A stretch of DNA of 64,000 nucleotides from Hypomesus transpacificus (GCF_021917145.1 NC_061065.1:8013314-8077313); one strand, 5' to 3'; positions 39,199 to 50,686 are shown, counted from the first letter of the stretch. Numbers and translations: made by a program. The notes: generated by a model from the sequence alone, not told the origin.

Positions 39199-39497
39199 GC
39201 CGGACACGGTGGCGCGTGCCTGTAATCCAAGTTGCCGGGAGGCTGAGGTTGTCGGATCGAATGAGCCTGGGGTTTGTGGGACGCAGTTCGCTATGTCGAA
39301 CGGGTGTCCAGACTAAGTTCGGTATCGATATGGTGCTCCTGGGGGAGCCCGGGACTACCAGGTCGTCTAAGGAGAGGTGTACCGGCCCAGGTCGGAAACG
39401 GAGCAGGTCAAAGCCCCCGTACCGTCCAGTAGTGGGTTAGCGCCTGTGAATAGACGCTGCAGCTCAGCCTGGGCAATACTTCGGAACCCAACCTTTT
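39199..39497 (+). ncRNA. rn7sl: SRP RNA, copy 32
   Basis: H3; spacer AV. Confidence 0.96.
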
Positions 39498-39783
39498 AAT
39501 TCTTCTCCGTTGTGTTGATCAATAAAACAACCGTTCCTTTGGTTGCTTATTATGTCACAGAGAAGATCCAAAACGACAGGCTATTCACCTTTGGGGGTTT
39601 CATAGAACCTCACGTTCCCAAAAAGGCTGGCCTAACACACGTGATGTCATTTATTCAGGATGCACTGAATACAGACCAGAGAATTCGACTCAAGACAAAT
39701 GAATAGGCTGTCCAGAATGTAGCCCATTCTCGATGACGTCACATGAAATCAACTCATGGCCCACACCTGCAGCTTCAGATCTC

Positions 39784-40082
39784 GCCGGACACGGTGGCGC
39801 GTGCCTGTAATCCAAGTTGCCGGGAGGCTGAGGTTGTCGGATCGAATGAGCCTGGGGTTTGTGGGACGCAGTTCGCTATGTCGAACGGGTGTCCAGACTA
39901 AGTTCGGTATCGATATGGTGCTCCTGGGGGAGCCCGGGACTACCAGGTCGTCTAAGGAGAGGTGTACCGGCCCAGGTCGGAAACGGAGCAGGTCAAAGCC
40001 CCCGTACCGTCCAGTAGTGGGTTAGCGCCTGTGAATAGACGCTGCAGCTCAGCCTGGGCAATACTTCGGAACCCAACCTTTT
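39784..40082 (+). ncRNA. rn7sl: SRP RNA, copy 33
   Basis: H3; spacer AV. Confidence 0.96.
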
Positions 40083-40368
40083 AATTCTTCTCCGTTGTGT
40101 TGATCAATAAAACAACCGTTCCTTTGGTTGCTTATTATGTCACAGAGAAGATCCAAAACGACAGGCTATTCACCTTTGGGGGTTTCATAGAACCTCACGT
40201 TCCCAAAAAGGCTGGCCTAACACACGTGATGTCATTTATTCAGGATGCACTGAATACAGACCAGAGAATTCGACTCAAGACAAATGAATAGGCTGTCCAG
40301 AATGTAGCCCATTCTCGATGACGTCACATGAAATCAACTCATGGCCCACACCTGCAGCTTCAGATCTC

Positions 40369-40667
40369 GCCGGACACGGTGGCGCGTGCCTGTAATCCAA
40401 GTTGCCGGGAGGCTGAGGTTGTCGGATCGAATGAGCCTGGGGTTTGTGGGACGCAGTCCGCTATGTCGAACGGGTGTCCAGACTAAGTTCGGTATCGATA
40501 TGGTGCTCCTGGGGGAGCCCGGGACTACCAGGTCGTCTAAGGAGAGGTGTACCGGCCCAGGTCGGAAACGGAGCAGGTCAAAGCCCCCGTACCGTCCAGT
40601 AGTGGGTTAGCGCCTGTGAATAGACGCTGCAGCTCAGCCTGGGCAATACTTCGGAACCCAACCTTTT
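40369..40667 (+). ncRNA. rn7sl: SRP RNA, copy 34
   Basis: H2; spacer B with one extra G (CAGGAATGC), which makes this unit 586 bp. Confidence 0.96.
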
Positions 40668-40954
40668 AATTCTTCTCCGTTGTGTTGATCAATAAAACAA
40701 CAGTTCCTTTCGTTGCTTATTATGTCACAGAGAAGATCCAAAACGACAGGCTATTCATCTTTGGGGGTTTCATAGAACCTCACGTTCCCAAAAAGGCTGG
40801 CCTAACACACTTGATTTCATTTATTCAGGAATGCACTGAATACAGACCAGAGAATTCGACTCAAGACAAATGAATAGGCTGTCCAGAATGTAGCCCATTC
40901 TCGATGACGTCACATGAAATCAACTCATGGCCCACACCTGCAGCTTCAGATCTC

Positions 40955-41253
40955 GCCGGACACGGTGGCGCGTGCCTGTAATCCAAGTTGCCGGGAGGCT
41001 GAGGTTGTCGGATCGAATGAGCCTGGGGTTTGTGGGATGCAGTCCGCTATGTCGAACGGGTGTCCAGACTAAGTTCGGTATCGATATGGTGCTCCTGGGG
41101 GAGCCCGGGACTACCAGGTCGTCTAAGGAGAGGTGTACCGGCCCAGGTCGGAAACGGAGCAGGTCAAAGCCCCCGTACCGTCCAGTAGTGGGTTAGCGCC
41201 TGTGAATAGACGCTGCAGCTCAGCCTGGGCAATACTTCGGAACCCAACCTTTT
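40955..41253 (+). ncRNA. rn7sl: SRP RNA, copy 35
   Basis: H1; spacer B. Confidence 0.96.
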
Positions 41254-41539
41254 AATTCTTCTCCGTTGTGTTGATCAATAAAACAACAGTTCCTTTCGTT
41301 GCTTATTATGTCACAGAGAAGATCCAAAACGACAGGCTATTCATCTTTGGGGGTTTCATAGAACCTCACGTTCCCAAAAAGGCTGGCCTAACACACTTGA
41401 TTTCATTTATTCAGAATGCACTGAATACAGACCAGAGAATTCGACTCAAGACAAATGAATAGGCTGTCCAGAATGTAGCCCATTCTCGATGACGTCACAT
41501 GAAATCAACTCATGGCCCACACCTGCAGCTTCAGATCTC

Positions 41540-41838
41540 GCCGGACACGGTGGCGCGTGCCTGTAATCCAAGTTGCCGGGAGGCTGAGGTTGTCGGATCG
41601 AATGAGCCTGGGGTTTGTGGGATGCAGTCCGCTATGTCGAACGGGTGTCCAGACTAAGTTCGGTATCGATATGGTGCTCCTGGGGGAGCCCGGGACTACC
41701 AGGTCGTCTAAGGAGAGGTGTACCGGCCCAGGTCGGAAACGGAGCAGGTCAAAGCCCCCGTACCGTCCAGTAGTGGGTTAGCGCCTGTGAATAGACGCTG
41801 CAGCTCAGCCTGGGCAATACTTCGGAACCCAACCTTTT
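41540..41838 (+). ncRNA. rn7sl: SRP RNA, copy 36
   Basis: H1; spacer B'. Confidence 0.96.
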
Positions 41839-42124
41839 AATTCTTCTCCGTTGTGTTGATCAATAAAACAACAGTTCCTTTGGTTGCTTATTATGTCACA
41901 GAGAAGATCCAAAACGACAGGCTATTCATCTTTGGGGGTTTCATAGAACCTCACGTTCCCAAAAAGGCTGGCCTAACACACTTGATTTCATTTATTCAGA
42001 ATGCACTGAATACAGACCAGAGAATTCGACTCAAGACAAATGAATAGGCTGTCCAGAATGTAGCCCATTCTCGATGACGTCACATGAAATCAACTCATGG
42101 CCCACACCTGCAGCTTCAGATCTC

Positions 42125-42423
42125 GCCGGACACGGTGGCGCGTGCCTGTAATCCAAGTTGCCGGGAGGCTGAGGTTGTCGGATCGAATGAGCCTGGGGTT
42201 TGTGGGACGCAGTTCGCTATGTCGAACGGGTGTCCAGACTAAGTTCGGTATCGATATGGTGCTCCTGGGGGAGCCCGGGACTACCAGGTCGTCTAAGGAG
42301 AGGTGTACCGGCCCAGGTCGGAAACGGAGCAGGTCAAAGCCCCCGTACCGTCCAGTAGTGGGTTAGCGCCTGTGAATAGACGCTGCAGCTCAGCCTGGGC
42401 AATACTTCGGAACCCAACCTTTT
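42125..42423 (+). ncRNA. rn7sl: SRP RNA, copy 37
   Basis: H3; mixed spacer, B' on its left half and AV on its right (CACACGTGATG, AGGATGC). Confidence 0.96.
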
Positions 42424-42709
42424 AATTCTTCTCCGTTGTGTTGATCAATAAAACAACAGTTCCTTTGGTTGCTTATTATGTCACAGAGAAGATCCAAAAC
42501 GACAGGCTATTCATCTTTGGGGGTTTCATAGAACCTCACGTTCCCAAAAAGGCTGGCCTAACACACGTGATGTCATTTATTCAGGATGCACTGAATACAG
42601 ACCAGAGAATTCGACTCAAGACAAATGAATAGGCTGTCCAGAATGTAGCCCATTCTCGATGACGTCACATGAAATCAACTCATGGCCCACACCTGCAGCT
42701 TCAGATCTC

Positions 42710-43008
42710 GCCGGACACGGTGGCGCGTGCCTGTAATCCAAGTTGCCGGGAGGCTGAGGTTGTCGGATCGAATGAGCCTGGGGTTTGTGGGACGCAGTTC
42801 GCTATGTCGAACGGGTGTCCAGACTAAGTTCGGTATCGATATGGTGCTCCTGGGGGAGCCCGGGACTACCAGGTCGTCTAAGGAGAGGTGTACCGGCCCA
42901 GGTCGGAAACGGAGCAGGTCAAAGCCCCCGTACCGTCCAGTAGTGGGTTAGCGCCTGTGAATAGACGCTGCAGCTCAGCCTGGGCAATACTTCGGAACCC
43001 AACCTTTT
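42710..43008 (+). ncRNA. rn7sl: SRP RNA, copy 38
   Basis: H3; spacer AV. Confidence 0.96.
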
Positions 43009-43294
43009 AATTCTTCTCCGTTGTGTTGATCAATAAAACAACCGTTCCTTTGGTTGCTTATTATGTCACAGAGAAGATCCAAAACGACAGGCTATTCACC
43101 TTTGGGGGTTTCATAGAACCTCACGTTCCCAAAAAGGCTGGCCTAACACACGTGATGTCATTTATTCAGGATGCACTGAATACAGACCAGAGAATTCGAC
43201 TCAAGACAAATGAATAGGCTGTCCAGAATGTAGCCCATTCTCGATGACGTCACATGAAATCAACTCATGGCCCACACCTGCAGCTTCAGATCTC

Positions 43295-43593
43295 GCCGGA
43301 CACGGTGGCGCGTGCCTGTAATCCAAGTTGCCGGGAGGCTGAGGTTGTCGGATCGAATGAGCCTGGGGTTTGTGGGACGCAGTTCGCTATGTCGAACGGG
43401 TGTCCAGACTAAGTTCGGTATCGATATGGTGCTCCTGGGGGAGCCCGGGACTACCAGGTCGTCTAAGGAGAGGTGTACCGGCCCAGGTCGGAAACGGAGC
43501 AGGTCAAAGCCCCCGTACCGTCCAGTAGTGGGTTAGCGCCTGTGAATAGACGCTGCAGCTCAGCCTGGGCAATACTTCGGAACCCAACCTTTT
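43295..43593 (+). ncRNA. rn7sl: SRP RNA, copy 39
   Basis: H3; spacer AV. Confidence 0.96.
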
Positions 43594-43879
43594 AATTCTT
43601 CTCCGTTGTGTTGATCAATAAAACAACCGTTCCTTTGGTTGCTTATTATGTCACAGAGAAGATCCAAAACGACAGGCTATTCACCTTTGGGGGTTTCATA
43701 GAACCTCACGTTCCCAAAAAGGCTGGCCTAACACACGTGATGTCATTTATTCAGGATGCACTGAATACAGACCAGAGAATTCGACTCAAGACAAATGAAT
43801 AGGCTGTCCAGAATGTAGCCCATTCTCGATGACGTCACATGAAATCAACTCATGGCCCACACCTGCAGCTTCAGATCTC

Positions 43880-44177
43880 GCCGGACACGTGGCGCGTGCC
43901 TGTAATCCAAGTTGCCGGGAGGCTGAGGTTGTCGGATCGAATGAGTCTGGGGTTTGTGGGACGCAGTTCGCTATGTCGAACGGGTGTCCAGACTAAGTTC
44001 GGTATCGATATGGTGCTCCTGGGGGAGCCCGGGACTACCAGGTCGTCTAAGGAGAGGTGTACCGGCCCAGGTCGGAAACGGAGCAGGTCAAAGCCCCCGT
44101 ACCGTCCAGTAGTGGGTTAGCGCCTGTGAATAGACGCTGCAGCTCAGCCTGGGCAATATTTCGAAACCCGACCTTTT
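43880..44177 (+). ncRNA. rn7sl: SRP RNA, copy 40 (diverged)
   Basis: H3, 298 nt. One G is missing in the Alu domain (GACACGTGG instead of GACACGGTGG). Other private changes are GAGTCTGG, CAATATTTCGAAAC and CCCGACC. The ATF site and T-run remain. It may be on the way to a pseudogene, as expected near an array edge. Spacer A with one more private change (ACCAAAGAATT). Confidence 0.85.
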
Positions 44178-44463
44178 AATTCTTCTCCGTTGTGTTGATC
44201 AATAAAACAACCGTTCCTTTGGTTGCTTATTATGTCACAGAGAAGATCCAAAACGACAGGCTATTCACCTTTGGGGGTTTCATAGAACCTCACGTTCCCA
44301 AAAAGGCTGGCCTAACACACTTGATGTCATTTATTCAGGATGCACTGAATACAGACCAAAGAATTCGACTCAAGACAAATGAATAGGCTGTCCAGAATGT
44401 AGCCCATTCTCGATGACGTCACATGAAATCAACTCATGGCCCACACCTGCAGCTTCAGATCTC

Positions 44464-44762
44464 GCCGGACACGGTGGCGCGTGCCTGTAATCCAAGTTGC
44501 CGGGAGGCTGAGGTTGTCGGATCGAATGAGCCTGGGGTTTGTGGGACGCAGTCCGCTATGTCGAACGGGTGTCCAGACTAAGTTCGGTATCGATATGGTG
44601 CTCCTGGGGGAGCCCGGGACTACCAGGTCGTCTAAGGAGAGGTGTACCGGCCCAGGTCGGAAACGGAGCAGGTCAAAGCCCCCGTACCGTCCAGTAGTGG
44701 GTTAGCGCCTGTGAATAGACGCTGCAGCTCAGCCTGGGCAATACTTCGGAACCCAACCTTTT
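44464..44762 (+). ncRNA. rn7sl: SRP RNA, copy 41
   Basis: H2, RNA intact. Its spacer stops after TTGTGTTGAT at 44784, where non-array DNA begins. Confidence 0.95.
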
Positions 44763-44784
44763 AATTCTTCTCCGTTGTGTTGAT

Positions 44785-45135
44785 GTCTGTAGAAGAGCGT
44801 CTGCTAAATGAAATGATGAAAGTGCGTCCAGCCAATACTTCGGAACGAACATTTTTGATATCTTTTTAGTTGTTAAGCGTACTTTGAATGTGTTTTGTTC
44901 AATTATTTGTTATTTATACTGCCTCCTATTGAAATTACCCCTAAATTGCAGCTTTGTTTCAGCCGTTACTTGGCAGAGGCCTCTTATGACCCTCAGAATG
45001 ATGTCATAATTTCCCATTAATGTGTCATTGGGATATGTTGTGATGTCTGTGTCTGTATTACACATCAGTCTACATTTTAATTGTGGCTATGTGAAAAGCA
45101 GTATGTCATTCAGAGCTCTACCTTCAAACTGAAGA
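44785..45135. other. right flank of the array with SINE-tail motif and 7SL relic
   Basis: The junction is followed by AAGAGCGTCTGCTAAATGAA (about 44793-44812), a motif found at the 3' end of many teleost dispersed repeats. Next comes CAGCCAATACTTCGGAACGA (about 44829-44848), which matches the last bases of the SRP RNA gene. The remainder up to mok is AT-rich with no gene seen. Confidence 0.65.
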
Positions 45136-48100
45136 ATGAATAGTAAGAATTTTCGTGCACATTTATATTATTTTAACTTAAGTCATTTGTGTTTTTACTT
45201 GTAGCACAATGGGGTGTGATGTTTTGTCTCCTTGTGGGCCGGCCACAAGCAATAAAGCTTTCTTAAACTTGTTCACCGACTGACTATGCTTGATAGATTA
45301 ATACTGTTAATATATTCTTCCTGGCAGTACCCAAGCCTTTCAGTAATTCATGTTTTTTGTGGTCTGTCACAGAATATAGAACAATCAAGAAGATCGGAGA
45401 GGGGACATTTGCTGTTGTGGTTAAGGCCAAAAGTCTGGAGGATGGAAAATACTATGCCTGTAAGACATTGAAGCACACTCTAAGAAGGTAACTCACAACA
45501 CTTGTAAATTGATACTACCTCTTTTTATACTTACACTGACACCAGTTGAACACAAAAAGTAATATCATGGCACAGATTTAGATATTCATTCCTGTAAATC
45601 TTCCGTGTGGTTTTTCAGTTGGAACCATGTTAACAACCTGAGAGAGGTCCAAGCTTTGAGGATGCTGGACTCACACCCCAACCTCCTGCAGCTCCATGAT
45701 ATCCTTTTGTGAGGATTGAGCAACCGTACTAGATAAAGTTAATGTGTGGTGGTTGATTTAGGCAACTTGGCTGATTGGTATAAGATGTGTTGTAGTGGTG
45801 ACATTACCTGCTTCCCAGCAGTATCTTATTTTGCTGTTTGTTTAATCAGTAGGTCTTTTGAAACATTCAAGCCAATTCATTCACTTATTGCTCCAACTAT
45901 CCAGGTCATCCTGCCAATAGATCAACTGAAAAAAACAGACGCAAAATCAAAATGACTCATTTTCTTTGGTCTTGTGGGCTGTTTAGTGATCTGGAAACTG
46001 GATCAGTGTGCCTGGTATTTGAACTGATGGAGATGAATATATTTGAGTTGATCAAAGGTCAGTGACATGAGGCAACATGTCCATCCAAAAGTTCTGTTCT
46101 ATCCATCAATGTGTCTGTCTGTCCATCCGTCCATCCATCCATCCACGTCTTCTCCTTCCATCATCCCACTCACCAATCCACCCATGTGATTGTAACTAAG
46201 GAACAGTACAAGTTATGCAAAATACAAACAATACAGGCTATCTAATGTTGGACAGTTCACCATTCTGTTCACAGCATGACGTTGACCAGAAAGCAATCCG
46301 AACTATCTGATGTGCTAAAAAGTGTTTTATTTTAAGCCCGCCAGTATCCCATGCCAGAGAACAAGATCCAGAACTACATGTACCAGCTTTGCAAGTCTCT
46401 CCATCACCTGCACAGGTATGCTCTGGAGTTATTCTGCAAGCACAGTCTAGTAGTCCTAGTAAATTATTGTTTATAACAATTAGAAATATGATAAAAACAG
46501 GCATGGTGGACAAAACACAACCTGTCTTCACTTTGTCAGCAACGGGATCTTCCACAGGGATGTTAAACCTGAAAACATTCTGATCAAGGTGAGACAGCCA
46601 GTCAACTCCACAACACTTCACATCTCAACATCATTTAATACAGAACCAAATACCCCAACAGCACAACACTCTGAAGCTGGGAGACTTTGGCTCCTGTAAT
46701 AGTCTGTATGCAGGACCTCCCTACACCGAGTACATCTCCACCAGGTGGTACCGCGCACCCGAGTGTCTGCTTACTGATGGACACTACTCACACAAGATGG
46801 ACTTGTGGAGCACTGGCTGCGTCTTCTATGAGATCCTCACGTAAGAAGACATTACACTGGGCATCAGAACAAGCGGTCAACCTATGAAACATGTGAACTA
46901 TTGAAAAATTGTGGTGAAACAAAAATGTCTCTTTAGAGAATGCTGTTATTTGTGGTTTCATTTTTTTTCTGTTCAAGTTTTCACCCCTTGTCATGACTTC
47001 CTGTCCACTCCAGGTTTAGACCGCTCTTCCCTGGATCCAGTGATCTTGACCAGGTGTCAAAGATCCATGATGTCTTGGGAACACCCAAACCCACTGTTCT
47101 TAGGAAGTTCAAGCCGTGAGTAAAGGGCTTCTACCACTTTGACATCCACAGTTGATCAGCCAGTCCCTCTTCCAAAACCAGTAATAGTAAAAGAAAAATG
47201 ACTCATGTCCTTCTCTAAATCAGGCTGATTGCTGTCACTAAGCATTTCAAATGCTACTTTCTACCCTATATCCATTTATTTGAAACCACTGTTTGAAAGT
47301 AGACTCATACTCAGATATCGTCAGATATCGTAAGGTGGCCTTCAACTTTACTAAGAGGAAAGGCAGAGGTCTGTCTGCTCTGATCCCTCAGTGCTCCGAG
47401 ACGAACATGTCCTTGCTGCGCCTCATGCTGCAGTACGACCCAGAGGAGCGCATCAGCTCCAGAGCTGCACTGCAGCACTTCTGGTTCAGAGAACAGCGGT
47501 CAGTGTCTGGGACACCAACCCACTCTGCCAGTCTAGCCTGACTGAACACAATGATTGTATTGGTGACTGTCCCAACTGTTTGCAGACAAAACTGTGTTGT
47601 GTGCGTGTGAGCATGTTGATTTTTCTGGCAGGCTGGAGAAGAGGAGAGCCACTAGCCTGACCCAACAAACCAGCATGGATTTAGAGAGAGGACAGAGAAG
47701 CACCCACTGTCCCAGCACTGGAGACAACCAGAAACACGGGATGCGACAGGTCCTTACACACACAGACACAGAATTTTGGAACACCAATCAACTAGAATGC
47801 CAAGCCAATATGGCCGCCCAACATTCCAAATGCAAAAGTAATCAACACTCCACAGTCTGTTTGATCGTGTCTCCTTTCCAGGCCTGTCAGGCAGTGAAGC
47901 TGCCCAGGCTGAACCAAGCCATCCAGCCTTCCCCCAGGGCCTGCCTTGACTCCCTGCCCTTCTGTCCAGCCAGGGGCAACCAAGAACGCCTTCCACCCAT
48001 TACCAACAGGACCAATCGCTCCACTTGCCAGAAGGTAAGGATTCTGAAACTTTCAAATACATAGAAAGGGAGATTGAGAACTTCTACGAGTTAAGTAAGT

Positions 48101-48636
48101 TGTATGAATATTGTAAGAGCAACCTAGGGGCTTAGCATGGACAGTCAGATTGTTCATGTCCATACTACTGTATGTATCAGTGACCTGTCAATCTGAACTG
48201 AGTGGTGATGTCCTACTGAACTCCACTCATGGCCGTTCTATGGTTGTATCAGTGACCTGTCAATCTGAACTGAGTGGTGATGTCCTACTGAACTCCACTT
48301 ATGGCTGTTCTATGGTTGTATCAGTGACCTGTCAATCTGAACTGAGTGGTGATGTCCTACTGAACTCCACTCATGGCTGTTCTATGGCTGTATCAGTGAC
48401 CTATCAATCTGAACTGAGTGGTGATGTCCTACTGAACTCCACTCACGGCTGTTCTATGGTTGTATCAGTGACCTGTCAATCTGAACTGAGTGATGATGTC
48501 CTGCTGAACTCCACTCATGGCTGTTCTGGTTTTCCCGCAGCCCAGAGATGAGGTTCCACTGCAGACCAAGGAGAGAACCATCTTTCCCCCTCTGGGTAAC
48601 ACCAACAGGAAGGAGTCACGAAGCCCTCACGCATAA
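45136..48636 (+). CDS. mok: MOK protein kinase (MAPK/MAK/MRK overlapping kinase)
   Basis: Ser/Thr kinase of the RCK group (with MAK and CILK1), linked to ciliary function. Twelve exons give a continuous 410-aa frame (human 419): 45136-45142, 45373-45487, 45619-45708, 45987-46057, 46337-46415, 46540-46588, 46662-46840, 47014-47115, 47325-47498, 47632-47749, 47882-48034, 48541-48636. Kinase landmarks: glycine loop GEGTF (11-15), K33, alphaC E50, HRD D128, DFG D145, the TEY activation motif 159-161 and APE (169-171). The C-terminal tail is divergent, as usual in this family. The 7-nt first coding exon is inferred: ATGAATA followed by GTAAG gives MNKYRTIKKIG, colinear with human MKNYKAIGKIG; all other junctions have GT/AG and exact phase. 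It converges on wdr20. Confidence is lowest for exon 1 and the last two exons. Confidence 0.93.
48173..48530 (+). repeat. 72-bp minisatellite in mok intron 11
   Basis: Five copies starting at 48173, 48245, 48317, 48389 and 48461, each beginning TGTATCAGTGACCT. The last runs almost into the exon 12 acceptor (AG at 48539-48540). The unit length is a multiple of three and lacks stops in one frame, producing a spurious 133-codon frame. Confidence 0.95.
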
Positions 48637-50686
48637 TATGTTAATCTTAGCTTCTCTCATACCACGTGCCAAGTTATTAAAACTAGATTCAACTTTACAC
48701 AGAGTGTATAATTTCACAGCATGCTTGAGGACAATTCTGTGCATAATCCTCATAACCCAAGCTTTTTGAAAAAAAAAAACAAAAACAAACTGCTCTAATG
48801 TTACTTGTTCCCTATGTGCAAGAAAGAGGTCAGAGACAGGTGGTCTGTCAAAGCTGTTTAATAGATATAACATGGAGGAAAAAAGCTCCCACTGTTAGAA
48901 TCCTCATACCCCTCCTATGTGGGTGCTCCAAGTACTTGCTGGATCCAAGCACCCTTACCATCAAGTACTGACGTTAAATCAACACAGTGTCCGTCAGTTC
49001 ACACAATGACGACATCAGTCCCCATCATGGGTCCTCATAGCACCCATGACGCCCACTCCCATGACGCAACACCGGACCAGTCTGGTTGGTTATGTAGGTG
49101 AGTGAGTTATTCACACATGTCAATGCACTGGTGCTAATGGGTGAAGGGACTATGTCAGTCTTAGTCTTCTGTGGTTTACCTGAGCTCTGAGTGATGGCTG
49201 AGTTAGACTGCTGCACTTCGGCCTTCCTGCCTACCTGGAGGACCCTGTAGCCACAGGCTAGCTAGCGCTCAGCACTACCTATTAGTTAAGAGGATTTCAT
49301 AGACATCTCCTATACCAAATGTTTCATTAAGAAAAATACACCTGAATTTTCTTTATGTACAACAGAAAAGAAACATTAACCTGCATATTCAAGATTCATT
49401 TTAATATTATTATGTATATATTTTCTGCATTAGAAATTTCACTATTTTCTGAAATGAGGAACTTCCAACTAGAAATAATGATAATTTCACCCATAAATCA
49501 TTGAAGTACAATATTTACATATATAATACAGAGCCCATTTTAATCTGAAACAATATTAAAATAAATGTTCAATAGATACAAAGGTTTTTATTCTATTTAT
49601 ATTCCAACCTTGTCAGGGAGTCCTTGCACACTCCAAAATTGTAAAGCCATTCTCTTCTAATAAACTATTAAGTGCAAACAATTTTATCTTATTTTTCTTT
49701 CTTTAAAAAAAAAAAAACTATGATTGCAGCATCCAGAGTTCAGACAGAGGGGGATGACGTCATAATCCCATAATCCCAAGTGCATCCAAGGCCGTCTTCC
49801 CCCAAAGAAAAAAAAAAAAAAAAAACACGTTATGTCCCGTCAGACTTAAATGAATTAAAAAATCAAAAGAAACAGAAAATGACAGAACAAGAAAAATCAG
49901 TGCAAAATACTCAAGCTATGATATTCTGATTGAGATTTTCAAAAGCCTTTTTTTGTCTTGGCAAAGGAAGCAAAGACTCCAGTCTCCCTTATCTGTGAGC
50001 TTGAGATCAAGCTGTATCAGGAAGGTGAGACCAGAAGGTGAGACCAGAGGAGAGACCAGAGGTACAACTAGAGGAAACACCAGAGGAAAGACCAGAGGAG
50101 AGACCAGAGGAGAGACCAGAGGAGAGACCAGAGGAGAGACCAGAGCCTAGTCTGACAACAACCTGCCTGTCCTTACGTCCTGTGCGGTTTGTTTGGAAGA
50201 AGCCAGGTACAAGAGATGTGTATAAAATATGGCAGAAGTTCCCACATAGGACCCTGTTGTCGGCCTGGATAAAGGCTTCCCCACACTGCGCTTACCCCCG
50301 TCCAATCTCCTTCAGGTCAGTCCACACGTGGAAAGGAAGCCACAGGTTTTCAGACTAAGCGGGACACAAGCTGATTAGAACCAAGGTCGAAGCACACTGA
50401 AAGCAGCCTGCTCAGATCCCTGATCAAACGAAACAGTAAAAGTCTCCAAGACCTGTCCAAGCTTGCATCTCTCATATCCTTTCCCCACTTGTCAGACAGC
50501 GTGTTGGTACTACCATACACAGTCACAGCTATCTGGACATGAAAAGGAACCCAATCAGAGCATGGTAGGTGGGGATCACACTGATGATGGTGATGATGAT
50601 GGAGGTGATGATGATGATGTGAGAGTGAAGAGCAGCGCTGCAGGGCCTGGGTCTGGGTGATCCCGTCTCTGTGCAATGGAGCTAGG
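48637..50686. other. mok-wdr20 convergent 3' region
   Basis: AT-rich DNA between convergent genes, likely including both 3' UTRs. Candidate AATAAA signals on the minus strand lie near 49587. It contains A-runs (48770-48785, 49807-49824) and a 12-bp minisatellite (about 50030-50147). No coding frame is supported except the possible wdr20 terminal exon just beyond. Confidence 0.5.
50030..50147 (+). repeat. 12-bp minisatellite
   Basis: Repeats of AGGAGAGACCAG, pure at the right and degenerate at the left. The Glu-Glu-Arg-Pro and Gly-Glu-Thr-Arg frames are repeat translations. Confidence 0.9.

Larger units (their letters stand above)
21015..44784 (+). repeat. tandem array of 41 SRP RNA gene units (585 bp each)
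   Basis: Head-to-tail units of 585 bp (39 intervals between copies 2 and 41 total 22815 bp). Each has an RNA of about 299 nt and a spacer of about 286 bp. Nearly every difference is a single base. Two RNA sites define haplotypes: H1 = T84/C90 (13 copies), H2 = C84/C90 (10) and H3 = C84/T90 (18); T84/T90 is not seen. Spacer classes used below: A = CCGTTCC, CTATTCACC, GATGTCATT, AGGATGC; AV = A with CACACGTGATG; B = CAGTTCCTTTCG, CTATTCATC, GATTTCATT, AGAATGC; B' = B with TTTGG; M = mixtures. Every unit has TGACGTCA at -50 to -43 (-49 in copy 1). The left edge starts at the ATF site and the right edge breaks within the spacer of copy 41. Open frames of 89 and 64 codons in each unit are artefacts. 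Confidence 0.97.

Noticed and set aside
23717-44386. Repeated 64-codon frames starting MLINKTT in the spacers
   Set aside because: Broken by stops or frameshifts in several units (copies 1-4, 8, 14, 31, 34). Open only because the units are nearly identical.
21621-44705. Repeated 89-codon frames starting MAHTCSFRS in every array unit
   Set aside because: They lie over the SRP RNA gene, and the RNA secondary-structure motifs explain the conservation. Copy 40 shifts frame without other effect.
21015-44784. CRISPR-like or satellite DNA interpretation of the array
   Set aside because: Unit size, unique RNA content and promoter identify SRP RNA genes. There are no short repeats with unique spacers, and the genome is vertebrate.
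48150-48551. 133-codon frame of 24-residue repeats
   Set aside because: Intronic minisatellite whose unit happens to be a multiple of three. It lies between mok exons 11 and 12.
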